This document shows, piece by piece, positions 24,316 through 36,000 of a stretch of DNA of 64,000 nt; within the stretch, counting starts at the first letter, position 1, and the number at the start of each line of letters is the position of its first letter. The position numbers and the translations under genes are program-made. The DNA is taken from assembly GCF_932526225.1 (NCBI RefSeq), contig NC_064043.1, positions 2,997,501-3,061,500 of the forward strand. The letters run 5' to 3'. Under the pieces are notes generated by a model. The model was not told the DNA's origin. It searched no databases and worked only from the letters and a program-made list of their open reading frames with translations. The stretch is from Nematostella vectensis (Eukaryota > Cnidaria > Anthozoa > Actiniaria > Edwardsiidae).

Positions 24316-24560
24316 GGGACAGGGCGTACCCAGGATTTACTGTGAAGGGGGGTGCATAATAAAAACCATTGTATTCAACAATCATTCAATAATGACCCAC
24401 TTTTTGGCTGTCTATGGAAAAACAATGTATATGATGATTTTTCAATAAGAAATGACCCATTTTTCAGTCGTCTATGGAAAAACAATATATTTAACAATCC
24501 TTCAATAAGAAATGACCCACTTTTTGGCGGTCAAGGGGGGTGAACTTGCACCCTGTATGC
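24316..24560 (+). repeat. Dispersed repeat with three 68-bp internal copies
   Basis: AATGACCCACTTTTTGGC followed by TCTATGGAAAAACAAT recurs about every 68 bp. Single copies of the same core occur at 47146 (plus) and around 54845-54865 (minus), so this is a dispersed family, probably a transposon end. Confidence 0.65.
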
Positions 24561-24724
24561 CATTCTTTGTATACGCATGTGCGTGAAAAGCAGCATGGCA
24601 TTTCTGTCAGGATGTTAGAGACATGGGTTTCCAGAGGATGTTGGCAAGGCTTTCTTACTACATAGCAGATTGCCATTTACCAGGTAGTCATACTGATGTT
24701 TATTAATACATAATACATCTAGCT

Positions 24725-27700
24725 CTACTTAAAATTATTTTTTCTTTCCCTGAGAGCCTTGAGCACACTGACAGCTCGCAAATTGACGTCATCATCTTGT
24801 GTGAACCCTACAGCTGACCCCACAATGGCAAGGTGTGTTCGCAGAAAAGGGTTGTACAGCTTTTCTTCACCAATAGTTGATGGTGACTAAATGTAAAACA
24901 GATTAGCTTATTTAAAAGCCAACAGGAATTATCATCAAATTAATTATTTACTTTATACTCACTGTCATGTATTTGTTATTCCTCATCTCTACGACCCAAT
25001 CCATCTTAGCGCGGAGGTGATAATTAGAGGGCTCTATTGTTAATGCAAACATCAAGTTCTTCATTGCATAGTCATGTCCTAGTTAAAACAACAATCTCAG
25101 GTAAGTTATTATGCCAGATAAATACCACACACATGCTATATGTACAGTATACCAGCTAAAAATGTAATGGAACTGTTACTATGTGTATGGACCAGGTACT
25201 ATGTGTATGGACCAGGTACTATGTGTATGGACCAGTTACTATGTGTATGGACCAGTTACTGTGTGTATGGACCAGTTACTGTGTGTATGGACCAGTTACT
25301 ATGTGTATGGACCAGTTACTGTTTGTATGGACCAGTTACTGTGTGTATGGACCAGTTACTGTGCGTATGGACCAGTTACTGTGCGTATGGACCAGTAACT
25401 GTGTGAATGGACCAGTTACTATGTGATTGGACCAGTTACTGTGTGTATGGATCAGTTCTATGTGTATGGACCAGTTACTATGTGTATGGATCAGTTACTG
25501 TGTGTATGGACCAGTTACTGTGTGTATGGACCAGTTACTATGTGTATGGATCAGTTACTATGTGTATGCACCAGTTACTATGTGTATGGACCAGTTACTA
25601 TGTATATGGAACTATGTGTATGGACCAGTTACTACGTATATGGACCAGTTTCTATGTGTATGGACCAGTTAATATGTGTAAGAACCAGTTACTATGTGTA
25701 TGGACCAGTTACTATGTGTATGGACCAGTTACTATGTGTATGAAACAGTTACTATGCGTATGGATCAGTTCTATGTGTATGGACCAGGTACTATGTGTAT
25801 GGATCAGTTACTGTGTGTATGGATCAGTTCTATGCGTATGGATCAGTTACTATGTGTATGGACCAGGTACTATGTGTATGGATCAGTTACTATGTATATG
25901 GATCAGTTACTATGTGTATGGACCAGTTACTATGTGTATGGATCAGTTACTATGTGTATGGATCAGTTACTATGTGTATGAAACAGTTATTATGTGTATG
26001 GATCAGTTCTATGCGTATGGATCAGTTCTATGTGTATGGATCGGTTACTATGTATATGGATTAGTTACTATGTGTATGGACAAGTTACTATGTGTATGGA
26101 CCAGTTACTATGTGTATGAAACAGTTACTATGAGTATGGATCAGTTCTATGTGTATGGATCAGTTACTATGTGTATGGACCAGTTACTATGTGTATGGAC
26201 CAGTTACTATGTGTATGGATCAGTTACTATGTGTATGGACCAGTTACTATGTGTATGGATCAGTTACTATGTGTATGGACCAGTTACTATGTGTATGGAT
26301 CAGTTCTATGTGTATGGATCAGTTACTATGTGAATGGACCAGTTACTATGTGTATGGATCAGTTACTATGTGTATGGACCAGTTACTGCGTGAATTAGTC
26401 ACCCGGCCAAAGAAGAGTATCATCCTTCAGAGAGGAGACGGTCTGTAGAGACTCCAGCATCTCACCAGGAGCACCTTCAAATATCCGCCCTACAATAATG
26501 TTACATATCAGGTATACCCAGAATAATTACTAGAATGTTCCCTATATTACAGAAAGACAATTTTAGATCTTTTAATAAAAAGGGGAGTCTTTACAACTTA
26601 CCACAGCCACCTAGAAAGAGAAGATCCCCAGAGAACAGTGAGTCAACACTGTTAAACACAGCGCCATGAAGGAGATATACCACATGACCTACAGAACAAT
26701 GGACATATCAACATTAAAGCATTTTTTATCTGGGGGAAAGTGCACAGCATACAGTATGGCCCTCACTAAAGCAGGCCATCTCTAGAACATAGAATGTTTT
26801 CAATATTAAAATGTCTCAATTCCACTGGACTCCTGTGTTGCTGTATGGCAATTTCTATTAACCAGAAAAAATATTTATACTTCTTTTCTATGAAATGGAA
26901 TTATGGATAAAACTCTAGAGTACCTGCCGTATGGCCTGGTGTTGAAAAGGCTGTGAACTTGAAGGAGGCAATCTGAAGATAACAGTTTCAATCAGTTTTT
27001 ATGTTAGAGCTTGTGCATAAGTTGAATGAAATGATTTATCTCATACCTTGATGGTGGTAATGTTGGCTTTGATTAGGCTAAAAGAAGCATTTAGCATAAC
27101 ATTGTTAAAATCTTTCAAAAAGAAAACAGAAGGCAACATTATAACAAGGGCTATCATCTGTCAAAGGCTAAATTAATCACACCCCCTCCCCACCTTCCAA
27201 ACACTCACACACATCAGTGTCTCTCTTTGAGCCAATGCAACCATCACTTCTTTCCTAGCATTATATTGGCTTACCATACTTGACACTCAATTGGCTTACT
27301 TTGCCACTAAAGTTGCTTATGTCACATAATGGTTTACGAGTACTTAAAAGGCATATTGTATCATTCAGCTTGCTAACTGAGTACTAAAAATGGCTTACTG
27401 TGTCACTCAACTGGCTTACTGTGTCAATCAGCTTGCTTACTGAGTACTCAAATGGCTTACTGTGTCACTCAACTGGCTTACTGTGTCAATCAGCTTGCTT
27501 ACTGAGTACTCAAATGGCTTACTGTGTCAATCAGCTTGCTTACTGAGTACTCAAATGGCTTACTGTGTCAAACCAGGTGCATCATCTAGCTCACTGCCAT
27601 AGACTGCAACACTAGGAAAGTCAGCCTTCAGTGAGGTGTTCCCTCCACTATGATCCCTGTGATGATAGATGGGATGAGAGCAAGTAGGCCAACTAGCAAT

Positions 27701-29303
27701 AGCATGCTGGCTTACTCACACTTGCCCACACACTCTTGAATGCACAAAGTAATTGCCTGAAAGGCGAAAGCATTGACATTCTTGACTCACCAGTGTTTGT
27801 GTGTTGTGAGGACAGCTTCAAGCTGGAGTTTTTCCTTATTTAAAACATCCTTTGTGTCATCAAATGAAAAACATAATTTTTCCATTAACTCAATACTTTA
27901 AACAATTTAACAGTCATTCATAACACCTCATAATTTCATTTTTTCATATTTGTGTTTTCTTTTCAAAATTCTGGTTCTACTGGGTTGGCAGAGGGTAAGG
28001 TGCAATCAAAAATTACAATATAATAAATGATGTTTTTCATGAGTCAACCTGCATAATGTACTAGGTTATCACCTTGACTGCCTCAGGATCTGATGGGTCA
28101 ACAACAACTGCTGAAGATGTCGTGATGTCAACTATTATATAGCTGTAGTTATCATGCAGAAACGGTACTGGGATTATCTTGAGACCTGTGGAGTCATAAG
28201 AGATTAGGCTCACAAACATAAACAACTTTGGATTTTTGTATACTTTTGAACAAAATTGTTATTTGTTATGTCAGCGTGACCCACACCTAGCTAAGTCTAT
28301 GGGGTCTAAAGAAAAAATGTAAGAAGTGCAGTTAAAGAAGGCCAATCATGCCGCCATTTTATGCTCCCGCTCAATACTGAGTCACACAAAGAATTAATTT
28401 CCATCAACTAATTCAAGCGAGTAACCAAGAAATTTTCAATCAAATATCCTATTTAATGTATCAGACTTCATTCGTAGAAGTTTCTTTGCAAAAATCCAAT
28501 GTATTTTCAATGATAAACAATAACAAAGGAGTGGTTGATTGACATTTTTAACATTGTGTTTCAATGCCTTAGCTTTATGATCAATCTTCATTATCTGTAA
28601 TATCTTAATTTCAGGCTGATATAACATCTCATCGCAGCCATCTAGACATAGGTACTAGTAAGCCACACCTTCATGTATCCATGGTAATGCTATAGAGTGG
28701 GGCTCGTCATGGGTTGCCTTGTAATTGTTGAGTTGATGCAGGTGATACCAGTAACCAAGTTGAGTCTTACTGTACAAGGTGTACCTGAAACCACAACCAT
28801 AAATGAATGAAATCATTAACTCAGGACTTTGGTCGTATTCATATGCACAGCTGTCATCTCCCCTGAATCTTTAAGGTGACTTGAGAGAGAGGGGACCTTA
28901 TATTATTCTATATCTTTAGAAGCTCATATTTAAAGAAACTTAAAAGAACGCTGAGGGCTTAAGCATCTTTCTTATGTCTGATCTTCTTATATTTCCGATT
29001 TTAATATCAAAATAAAATTACGACAACAATAAAACGTATAATGCTAGTCCTTTGTAATTAAGCAACCATTGGTTTGAAATGTGTGCGTGATACTTGCACG
29101 TGTTAAAATGTTAGCTAGACAAGCACCTCAAAAGAAAGACGACACGTGAAATAGCAGATCTAAAAATTACCGAGCTACTGAGCTAAAAATTAATAAAAAT
29201 GCGCTCACCCTATCTGGAAGAGTAGAGAATTCATGCGAAAACATTTGCCCAGGACCACTATTATAATCACAGCAACTGTGAATAGCGAAGCAATCCAAAA
29301 CAT
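24725..29303 (-). CDS. PNKD: PNKD-like metallo-beta-lactamase-fold hydrolase
   Basis: Eleven minus-strand exons join in phase to 335 aa: 29303-29209, 28784-28669, 28185-28073, 27849-27791, 27656-27564, 27077-27047, 26972-26924, 26688-26602, 26489-26403, 25078-24963 and 24886-24725 (TAG). An N-terminal hydrophobic anchor ([18 protein letters not shown]) is followed by a glyoxalase II-type fold: metal motif THKHWDHSGGN, then [26 protein letters not shown], and [11 protein letters not shown]. The C-terminal block ends with [19 protein letters not shown] and the [11 protein letters not shown] block match vertebrate PNKD better than HAGH. The family resembles hydroxyacylglutathione hydrolases; PNKD's own substrate is uncertain and it is tied to membranes and synaptic function in mammals. 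All metal ligands look intact. It shares a promoter with PGM2. Confidence 0.95.
25170..26396 (+). repeat. 20-bp minisatellite in a PNKD intron
   Basis: About 60 copies of ACTATGTGTATGGACCAGTT, with variants GATCAG, GTGTG and occasional 16-bp short units. In the gene's own orientation the array starts about 6 bp after the donor of exon 26489-26403. All three plus frames stay open, so the long frames here are artefacts. Confidence 0.95.
27299..27577 (-). repeat. Tandem repeat containing copies of a PNKD exon end and donor site
   Basis: Units of about 21 and 41 bp carry GGCTTACTGTGTCA. Read on the minus strand this is TGACACA then GTAAGCC, exactly the 3' end and 5' splice site of exon 27656-27564. 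At least five extra copies lie in the intron (near 27391, 27412, 27453, 27474 and 27515). Confidence 0.88.
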
Positions 29304-29508
29304 TTCAGATACTCGCTTGAACGACTTTCACCGCCATATTCCCGGTCCCGAGGGTATACAAGTCATGTATGATCATTATCATGCCTGCCGTGATGTGTGT
29401 GTAATCAAGGGAAATGACGTTGATAGTAATCAAGTATCAGTCTGATATGGATACAGGGTAACCGCAGGGTTCTTTCAACGTGGGCTCAACTTTGCACGAG
29501 GTTTCAAA
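29304..29508. promoter_or_regulatory. Bidirectional promoter between PNKD and PGM2
   Basis: Only 205 bp separate the two start codons, which read outward. The stretch must hold both 5' UTRs and core promoters. I see no TATA box at a convincing position, as usual for paired housekeeping genes. Confidence 0.7.
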
Positions 29509-30037
29509 ATGGCGTCCGAAGATCGACCTCCCGAGGTCAACACGGGAAAACCTGAGTTGGACGAGAAGATCTTGGAATGGCTTGCTCTAGATAAGGTAGG
29601 AAGTTAGTGTCTGTAACAACAGCCACTAGAAAAACGTAAAAATAATGCTAGGCTGAATGCAAATTGAGATCAGTTGTGCGATGGAAGAGACGTGTACAGT
29701 ACAATTACACAGTTCACAATTTCCAAGGGCGAGTTATTTTACTGAGAGATAAGTTAAATGCTTACTTGTTAACAAAATTAAGGCTTGACTTGCCTCTGCG
29801 ATGGTTTCCAGAACTGTTTTTCTATTTTACCCTTCTTCGATCAGCAATTGCAGGCTTATTTGCGATAAGCTTAAGATGTAAGTAACCAATGTACAGTGTA
29901 TGTTTACTTTTAAAAGTTAAGTAAAACCTTTTTATCAAATCCTACACATCAACTGTAGTGGCAAGCAAGGAGGTGGCACATTTTCATATAACTTAGGTGG
30001 CTAAAGTATGTCATATTTTTTGGGGGTGGGTGTATGT

Positions 30038-30068
<31 letters not shown>

Positions 30069-33000
30069 GCTGTAATGAGAGAGTGAAGGAAGATAAGGAT
30101 GAAAGTGCAGGGGATGGACAATAACTTGAAATTTGCCAACTTGCACTTATTTCCATCTCATTTGGTAAGTCCCCACATGTAAATAAAACGTTTTTCATCT
30201 CAAAACTTTCTCAAGTCAGTTACATTTCTCAGACCATTTTGTTTCTATTTCTTATATTTTTGGAATGGTATATTCAATTTTATTTTTGGCTTGTTTTTCA
30301 ATTTTGCTTGCACTCATGAACCAGTGTTAGTGTATTTAGCAATGCATACAGTAGCTCAAGCAACTAACTTACAACAAGACATGAGTATCATCTGTCCACT
30401 TTATTGGTAGTGCAAGTCAAAACGTTTTGACAACTTGCGCTGACTTGCGATGTTTCATTGTACAATATCCCAGTAACCCTAATGCTGGCGATGTTGTGAA
30501 TCATGTGACATAAGATTGAATGCATAGTATTAACTTGTATTTCTTGATGTCTAGTATCAACCAACTATTGATGAGATCAAGCAGCTTGTCCGATCAAGGA
30601 ATCATGAAGAGTTGGAAAAAAGATTGCTTTCCTCACTGTCTTTTGGGACTGCAGGTTGGGGTCTTTTACAATTGATTATTCCCCCAAGATTAGATGTGCT
30701 AGGTTATCAACCCTGATAATAATTTGTAGAATGTTTATAAATTGTCTTTGGACAAGTCATAAGAGAATTTAGGCTTTAAAAAAAACCTGAATCTAAAATA
30801 TATTACATTGATTGACTAAAGTAACCATGTATGTGAATAGTTTCATTGGTTTAGATTCCTTATGCTATTTCACACATATGTTCTAGGACTTCGGTCATCT
30901 ATGGGTGCTGGCTTCTCCAAGATGAACGACCTTACAGTAATCCAAGCGAGCCAGGTACAGAACAAAAGCAATGTTATACAACAAAAGAACAGAAGACAAA
31001 GGCACTGATATACAAAAAATAGACAATAAATTGTTTATTGAATATACATAATACACCATCCTCGGAAACCCACGGGTATCTGGGGAACAGTAAGGAACGA
31101 ACTTGGCAAAAAAATCTAGGCCTATGGTGAGCTGTGATTGGTCGGCCTCCAGAGGATGATAATACACATGGTAGAATATTTTTCATAGTAACTGTTTATA
31201 ATCATGCCTATAAACTTTACGTATAGTATAGTAAATAAATTGTATTCTCACAGAGTGTTTTAACAGGCCATCTGTTTTCTTAGGGACTTGCAGTTTATTT
31301 AGAGCAGACATTTGAAGATATCAAAGAAAAAGGAGTTGTCATTGGATTCGATGCAAGACATAATAGTTTTAGGTAAGAAAAATAGGGCCAATGATTTTCT
31401 ATGATTAAAGACAACAGAAATTTAAGATTTTGTATGCTTGTAATTTTTCCTGATATAAAAAAACTTTCTGTCATTGACATTTGAGCTCTACCATGATTAA
31501 TATCTTTAGCAATAAGTTGTGGAACCATCACTAAATACATTATGATATGATTAAAAGAGAATTTATTAGAGTGTCTTTGAGCAGCCCAAAGCCATCACTT
31601 ATGTTCCAAGATTTAGGGTATAGCTTTGGATGTTGAAATAAAAATGATACCAAAAAAGTTTGAGAAATTATACAGGAATGTTTATAGATTTTAAGTTGGC
31701 ATGAAAAGCCATCCATAAAAATAGTGCCAAAAATATTTTTTAAAGGCAACCAATAAAGATTTTTTAATAAAACACCACTTATGATTACTGAAATTTTCCA
31801 AAAACCAAGCTTAAACATCTTTTATGCTCCTTGATAGAAATACCTGCTTGATACTCTAAATAGTAATTTGTTTTTATATTTCCCAGACTGGCACAGCGAG
31901 CTGCAGCAGTATTTCTCTCTAGGGATATCAAAGTATATCTTTTCTCGGAAATGACACCAACTCCTTATGTGGTGAGTGGGTTTGATTGCTGTTTAATATC
32001 TACCATTAGATCGCATTGTGTTTGACTGATTGACCCCCACTTAATAACCTTGTGCTAAACCATTGTTAGTTTGATTTCTGTAATATTAGATTGCTATGTG
32101 CTAAACCATTGTTAGTTTGATTTCTGTAATATTAGATTACCTTTTGCTAAATCATTGTTAGTTTGATTGCTGTTTAATATCCACCATTAGATAACCATGC
32201 GCTAAATCTTTGGCAGTTGTTTGCTTCACTTTTCTCACACTTCTTTTGTTCGAAGCCATTTGCAGTGAGATTTTACAGAGCTGCATGTGGCGTAATGGTG
32301 ACAGCTTCCCACAATCCCAAAGATGACAATGGCTATAAGGTCAGAATTTATACAATCTGTTATTATTTATTTATTATTATTGTTATTATAAATAATCATT
32401 AATTAAAATAATTAATCAATTAATTATTCTCCATTATTAATTATAATGTATTAAATGTTAATTATTATTAATCAATTATTAATTATTGTTTATAATTAAT
32501 TTTTTAAGAATAATTGTGACATTTGATTTAGTAACCTCAGGATAACCATGAACAACAATCAACTTATGACAGTTTTCTTTTAGGTTTATTTTGACAACGG
32601 TGCCCAGATCAGGTCTCCTCATGACAAGGGAATCTCAAAATGCATCAAAGAAAACAGTGCCCCTTGGGAGACGTCCTGGGACCTTACGCTACCACAGACA
32701 CACCCTAAAAGACAGGACCCACTGCAGGAGACTTGTGTTGCTTATTGCAGTGCTCTAAAGAACTACTCACATTTTAGGTAAGCAATAATACAATGTAAGA
32801 CCTGCATAATACCTACATAAAATGGTGGTCATTTTCCATTATCTGAAATGCTCTATTGATAAATTGTAGAATTCAAATTCTTGTATTTATTTATATGAAT
32901 CTGTAGGGTCAATTATGTATAACAGCCAGTACTTCTCAACCTAACCTTCATATGCATCATGATTTGTATCCAGTGATATGAACAGAGAGACAAGAATAAA

Positions 33001-36000
33001 GTTTACATTTACTCCAATGCACGGCGTTGGACAGAGATTTGCTGTCATGGCATTTGAAGCCTTCAATCTTCCACCTTTTATCTCAGTGAAAGAACAGGTA
33101 AATTTTGCATTTGCAAAAGCCTTGCAAACAAGAGGCCCAACATTGTCTGGCAGCCTGCTTGTCGAATGCAACATGTTCAGTAATCAAAAATCATTATGCA
33201 TAAATTATGATGCATAAATCAAAACATTACCTAGCATAGCAGTTTTACTGCTTGTTTTCACTACTATACTGCTGTCAGGACTGAGCTTTACTCCAACAGC
33301 ATTACGGTTGTTGTTGTAGCCTATTGAGTAACCATACTTAATCAAGCAAATGTCTAAAAAAAAAAAACTTTTTTTTCGTATTGTAGATGAATCCAGATCC
33401 AGAATTCCCAACTGTGAGATACCCTAATCCTGAGGAAGGCAAGAGTGCCCTAGTAAGTCAAATGTAGGAATCACTAAGGCAAATTAGTGCAAATGTAGTA
33501 GGAATCACTAAGGCAAATTAGTGCAAATGTTGTAGGAATCACTAAGGCAAATTGGTGCAAATGTAGTAGAAATCACTAAGGCAAATTGGTGCAAATGTAG
33601 TAGGAATCACTAAGGCAAATTAGTGCAAATGTTGTAGGAATCACTAAGGCAAATTAGTGCAAATGTAGTAGAAATCACTAAGGCAAATTGGTGCAAATGT
33701 AGTAGGAATCACTAAGGCAAATTAGTGCAAATGTAGTAGAAATCACTAAGGCAAATTGGTGCAAATGTAGTAGAAATCACTAAGGCAAATTGGTGCAAAT
33801 GTAGTAGGAATCACTAAGGCAAATTGGTGCAAATGTAGTAGGAATCACTAAGGCAAATTGGTGCAAATGTAGTAGGAATCACTAAGGCAAATTGGTGCAA
33901 ATGTAGTAGAAATCACTAAGGCAAATTGGTGCAAATGTAGTAGGAATCACTAAGGCAAATTAGTGCAAATGTTGTAGGAATCACTGAGGCAAATTGGTGC
34001 AAATGTAGTAGAAATCACTAAGGCAAATTGGTGCAAATGTAGTAGGAATCACTAAGGCAAATTAGTGCAAATGTTGTAGGAATCACTAAGGCAAATTGGT
34101 GCAAATGTAGTAGAAATCACTAAGGCAAATTGGTGCAAATGTAGTAGGAATCACTAAGGCAAATTGGTGCAAATGTAGTAGAAATCACTAAGGCAAATTG
34201 GTGCAAATGTAGTAGGAATCACTAAGGCAAATTGGTGCAAATGTAGTAGGAATCACTAAGGCAAATTAGTGCAAATGTTGTAGGAATCACTAAGGCAAAT
34301 TGGTGCAAATGTAGTAGAAATCACTAAGGCAAATTGGTGCAAATATAGTAGGAATCACTAAGGCAAATTGGTGCAAATGTAGTAGAAATCACTAAGGCAA
34401 ATTAGTGCAAATGTTGTAGGAATCACTAAGGCAAATTGGTGCAAATGTAGTAGAAATCACTAAGGCAAATTGGTGCAAATGTAGTAGGAATCACTAAGGC
34501 AAATTGGTGCAAATGTAGTAGGAATCACTAAGGCAAATTAGTGCAAATGTTGTAGGAATCACTAAGGCAAATTGGTGCAAATGTAGTAGAAATCACTAAG
34601 GCAAATTGGTGCAAATATAGTAGGAATCACTAAGGCAAATTGGTGCAAATGTAGTAGAAATCACTAAGGCAAATTGGTGCAAATGTAGTAGGAATCACTA
34701 AGGCAAATTAGTGCAAATGTTGTAGGAATCACTAAGGCAAATTAGTGCAAATGTAGTAGGAATCACTAAGGCAAATTGGTGCAAATGTAGTAGGAATCAC
34801 TAAGGCAAATTAGTGCAAATGTTGTAGGAATCACTAAGGCAAATTAGTGCAAATGTAGTAAGAATCACTAAGGCAAATTAGTGCAAATGTAGTAAGAATC
34901 ACTAAGGCAAATTAGTGCAAATGTAGTAAGAATCACTAAGGCAAATTAGTGCAAATGTAGTAAGAATCACTAAGGCAAATTAGTGCAAATGTTGTAGGAA
35001 TCACTAGGGCAAATTAGTGCAAATGTAGTAGGAATCACTAAGGCAAATTGGTGCAAATGTACTGTAGTAGGAATCACTAAGGCAAATAAGTGCAAAATAG
35101 TAGGAATCACTAAAGCAAATTAGTGCAAATGTTGTAGGAATCACTAAGGCAAATTTGTGCAAATGTAGTAGAAATCACTAAAGCAAATTTGTGCAAATGT
35201 AGTAGGAATCACTAAGGCAAATTAGTGCAAATGTAGTAGGAATCACTAAGGCAAATTAGTGCAAATGTAGTAGGAAGGGCTTCTGGAATTATGTGGAAAA
35301 AACTCAAAATTACGCGGGATTTTTTGCTAAATTACGCGGAAAATCAATCATTATGCGCTAAATTATGCTGGATTTTGCAATACATTTTTCTTTAAAAATC
35401 AAAATTTTGCAGGATTCTTTACTGAATTACGAGCTAAATTACACGGAATATCAACTGTTACGCCCAAACTACATTTTGTACCGAAGTAAAGCACGAAATA
35501 ACTTGAAAACGTTTATTTTTTTGCGTGAAAATATCTTAGGCAAGTTTTCATTGGCTCCTAGCCACCAGCCAATTAAAAAAAGTATTTTGTTATTAGTCCT
35601 AGGCCTTCTTGATTTAGCAAAGAACGCCTAGTCGTTTTTATTGTTTTCGAAATTCAGTTCGAAATATCGCAATAAAAAAAAATATCTCTTTTTTTATGAG
35701 AAATAGAGATAAGAACCATAAAAGAACACATCAGCTGTACACTTGAATGTTTTGTCTTTCAAAATTTAGCCAAATTATGCGGAAATTTGTGGATTACGCG
35801 GATTACGCGGAAAAAGCCAAATTACACGCTTCCGCATAAGCGCGTAATTCCAGAAGCCCTGACTCAAGGCAAATTGGTGCAAATGTAGTAGGAATCACTA
35901 AGGCAAATTAGTGCAGTAGTAAGCGAAATTCAGTAGGAAACAGTAGGAATGCCTGTTTTCACCAGGAAATGAAGGGGAAACATTCAAGGGGAATGAAGCT

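Larger units (their letters stand above)
22411..24724. other. Intergenic region between DCLK and PNKD 3' ends
   Basis: The two genes converge here. Apart from poly(A) signals, one inverted-repeat element (23461-23784) and one short tandem repeat (24316-24560), I see no gene. A minus-strand AATAAA (TTTATT at 24699-24704) lies about 20 bp beyond the PNKD stop. Confidence 0.55.

Noticed and set aside
25140-26448. Several overlapping frames of [17 protein letters not shown] type
   Set aside because: 20-bp satellite open in all three frames, inside a PNKD intron on the opposite strand.
29233-29445. Plus-strand 70-codon frame upstream of PGM2
   Set aside because: It is antisense to PNKD exon 1 and the shared promoter.
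33459-35275. CRISPR-like regular array
   Set aside because: Direct tandem units without unique spacers, in a eukaryotic intron; it is a minisatellite.
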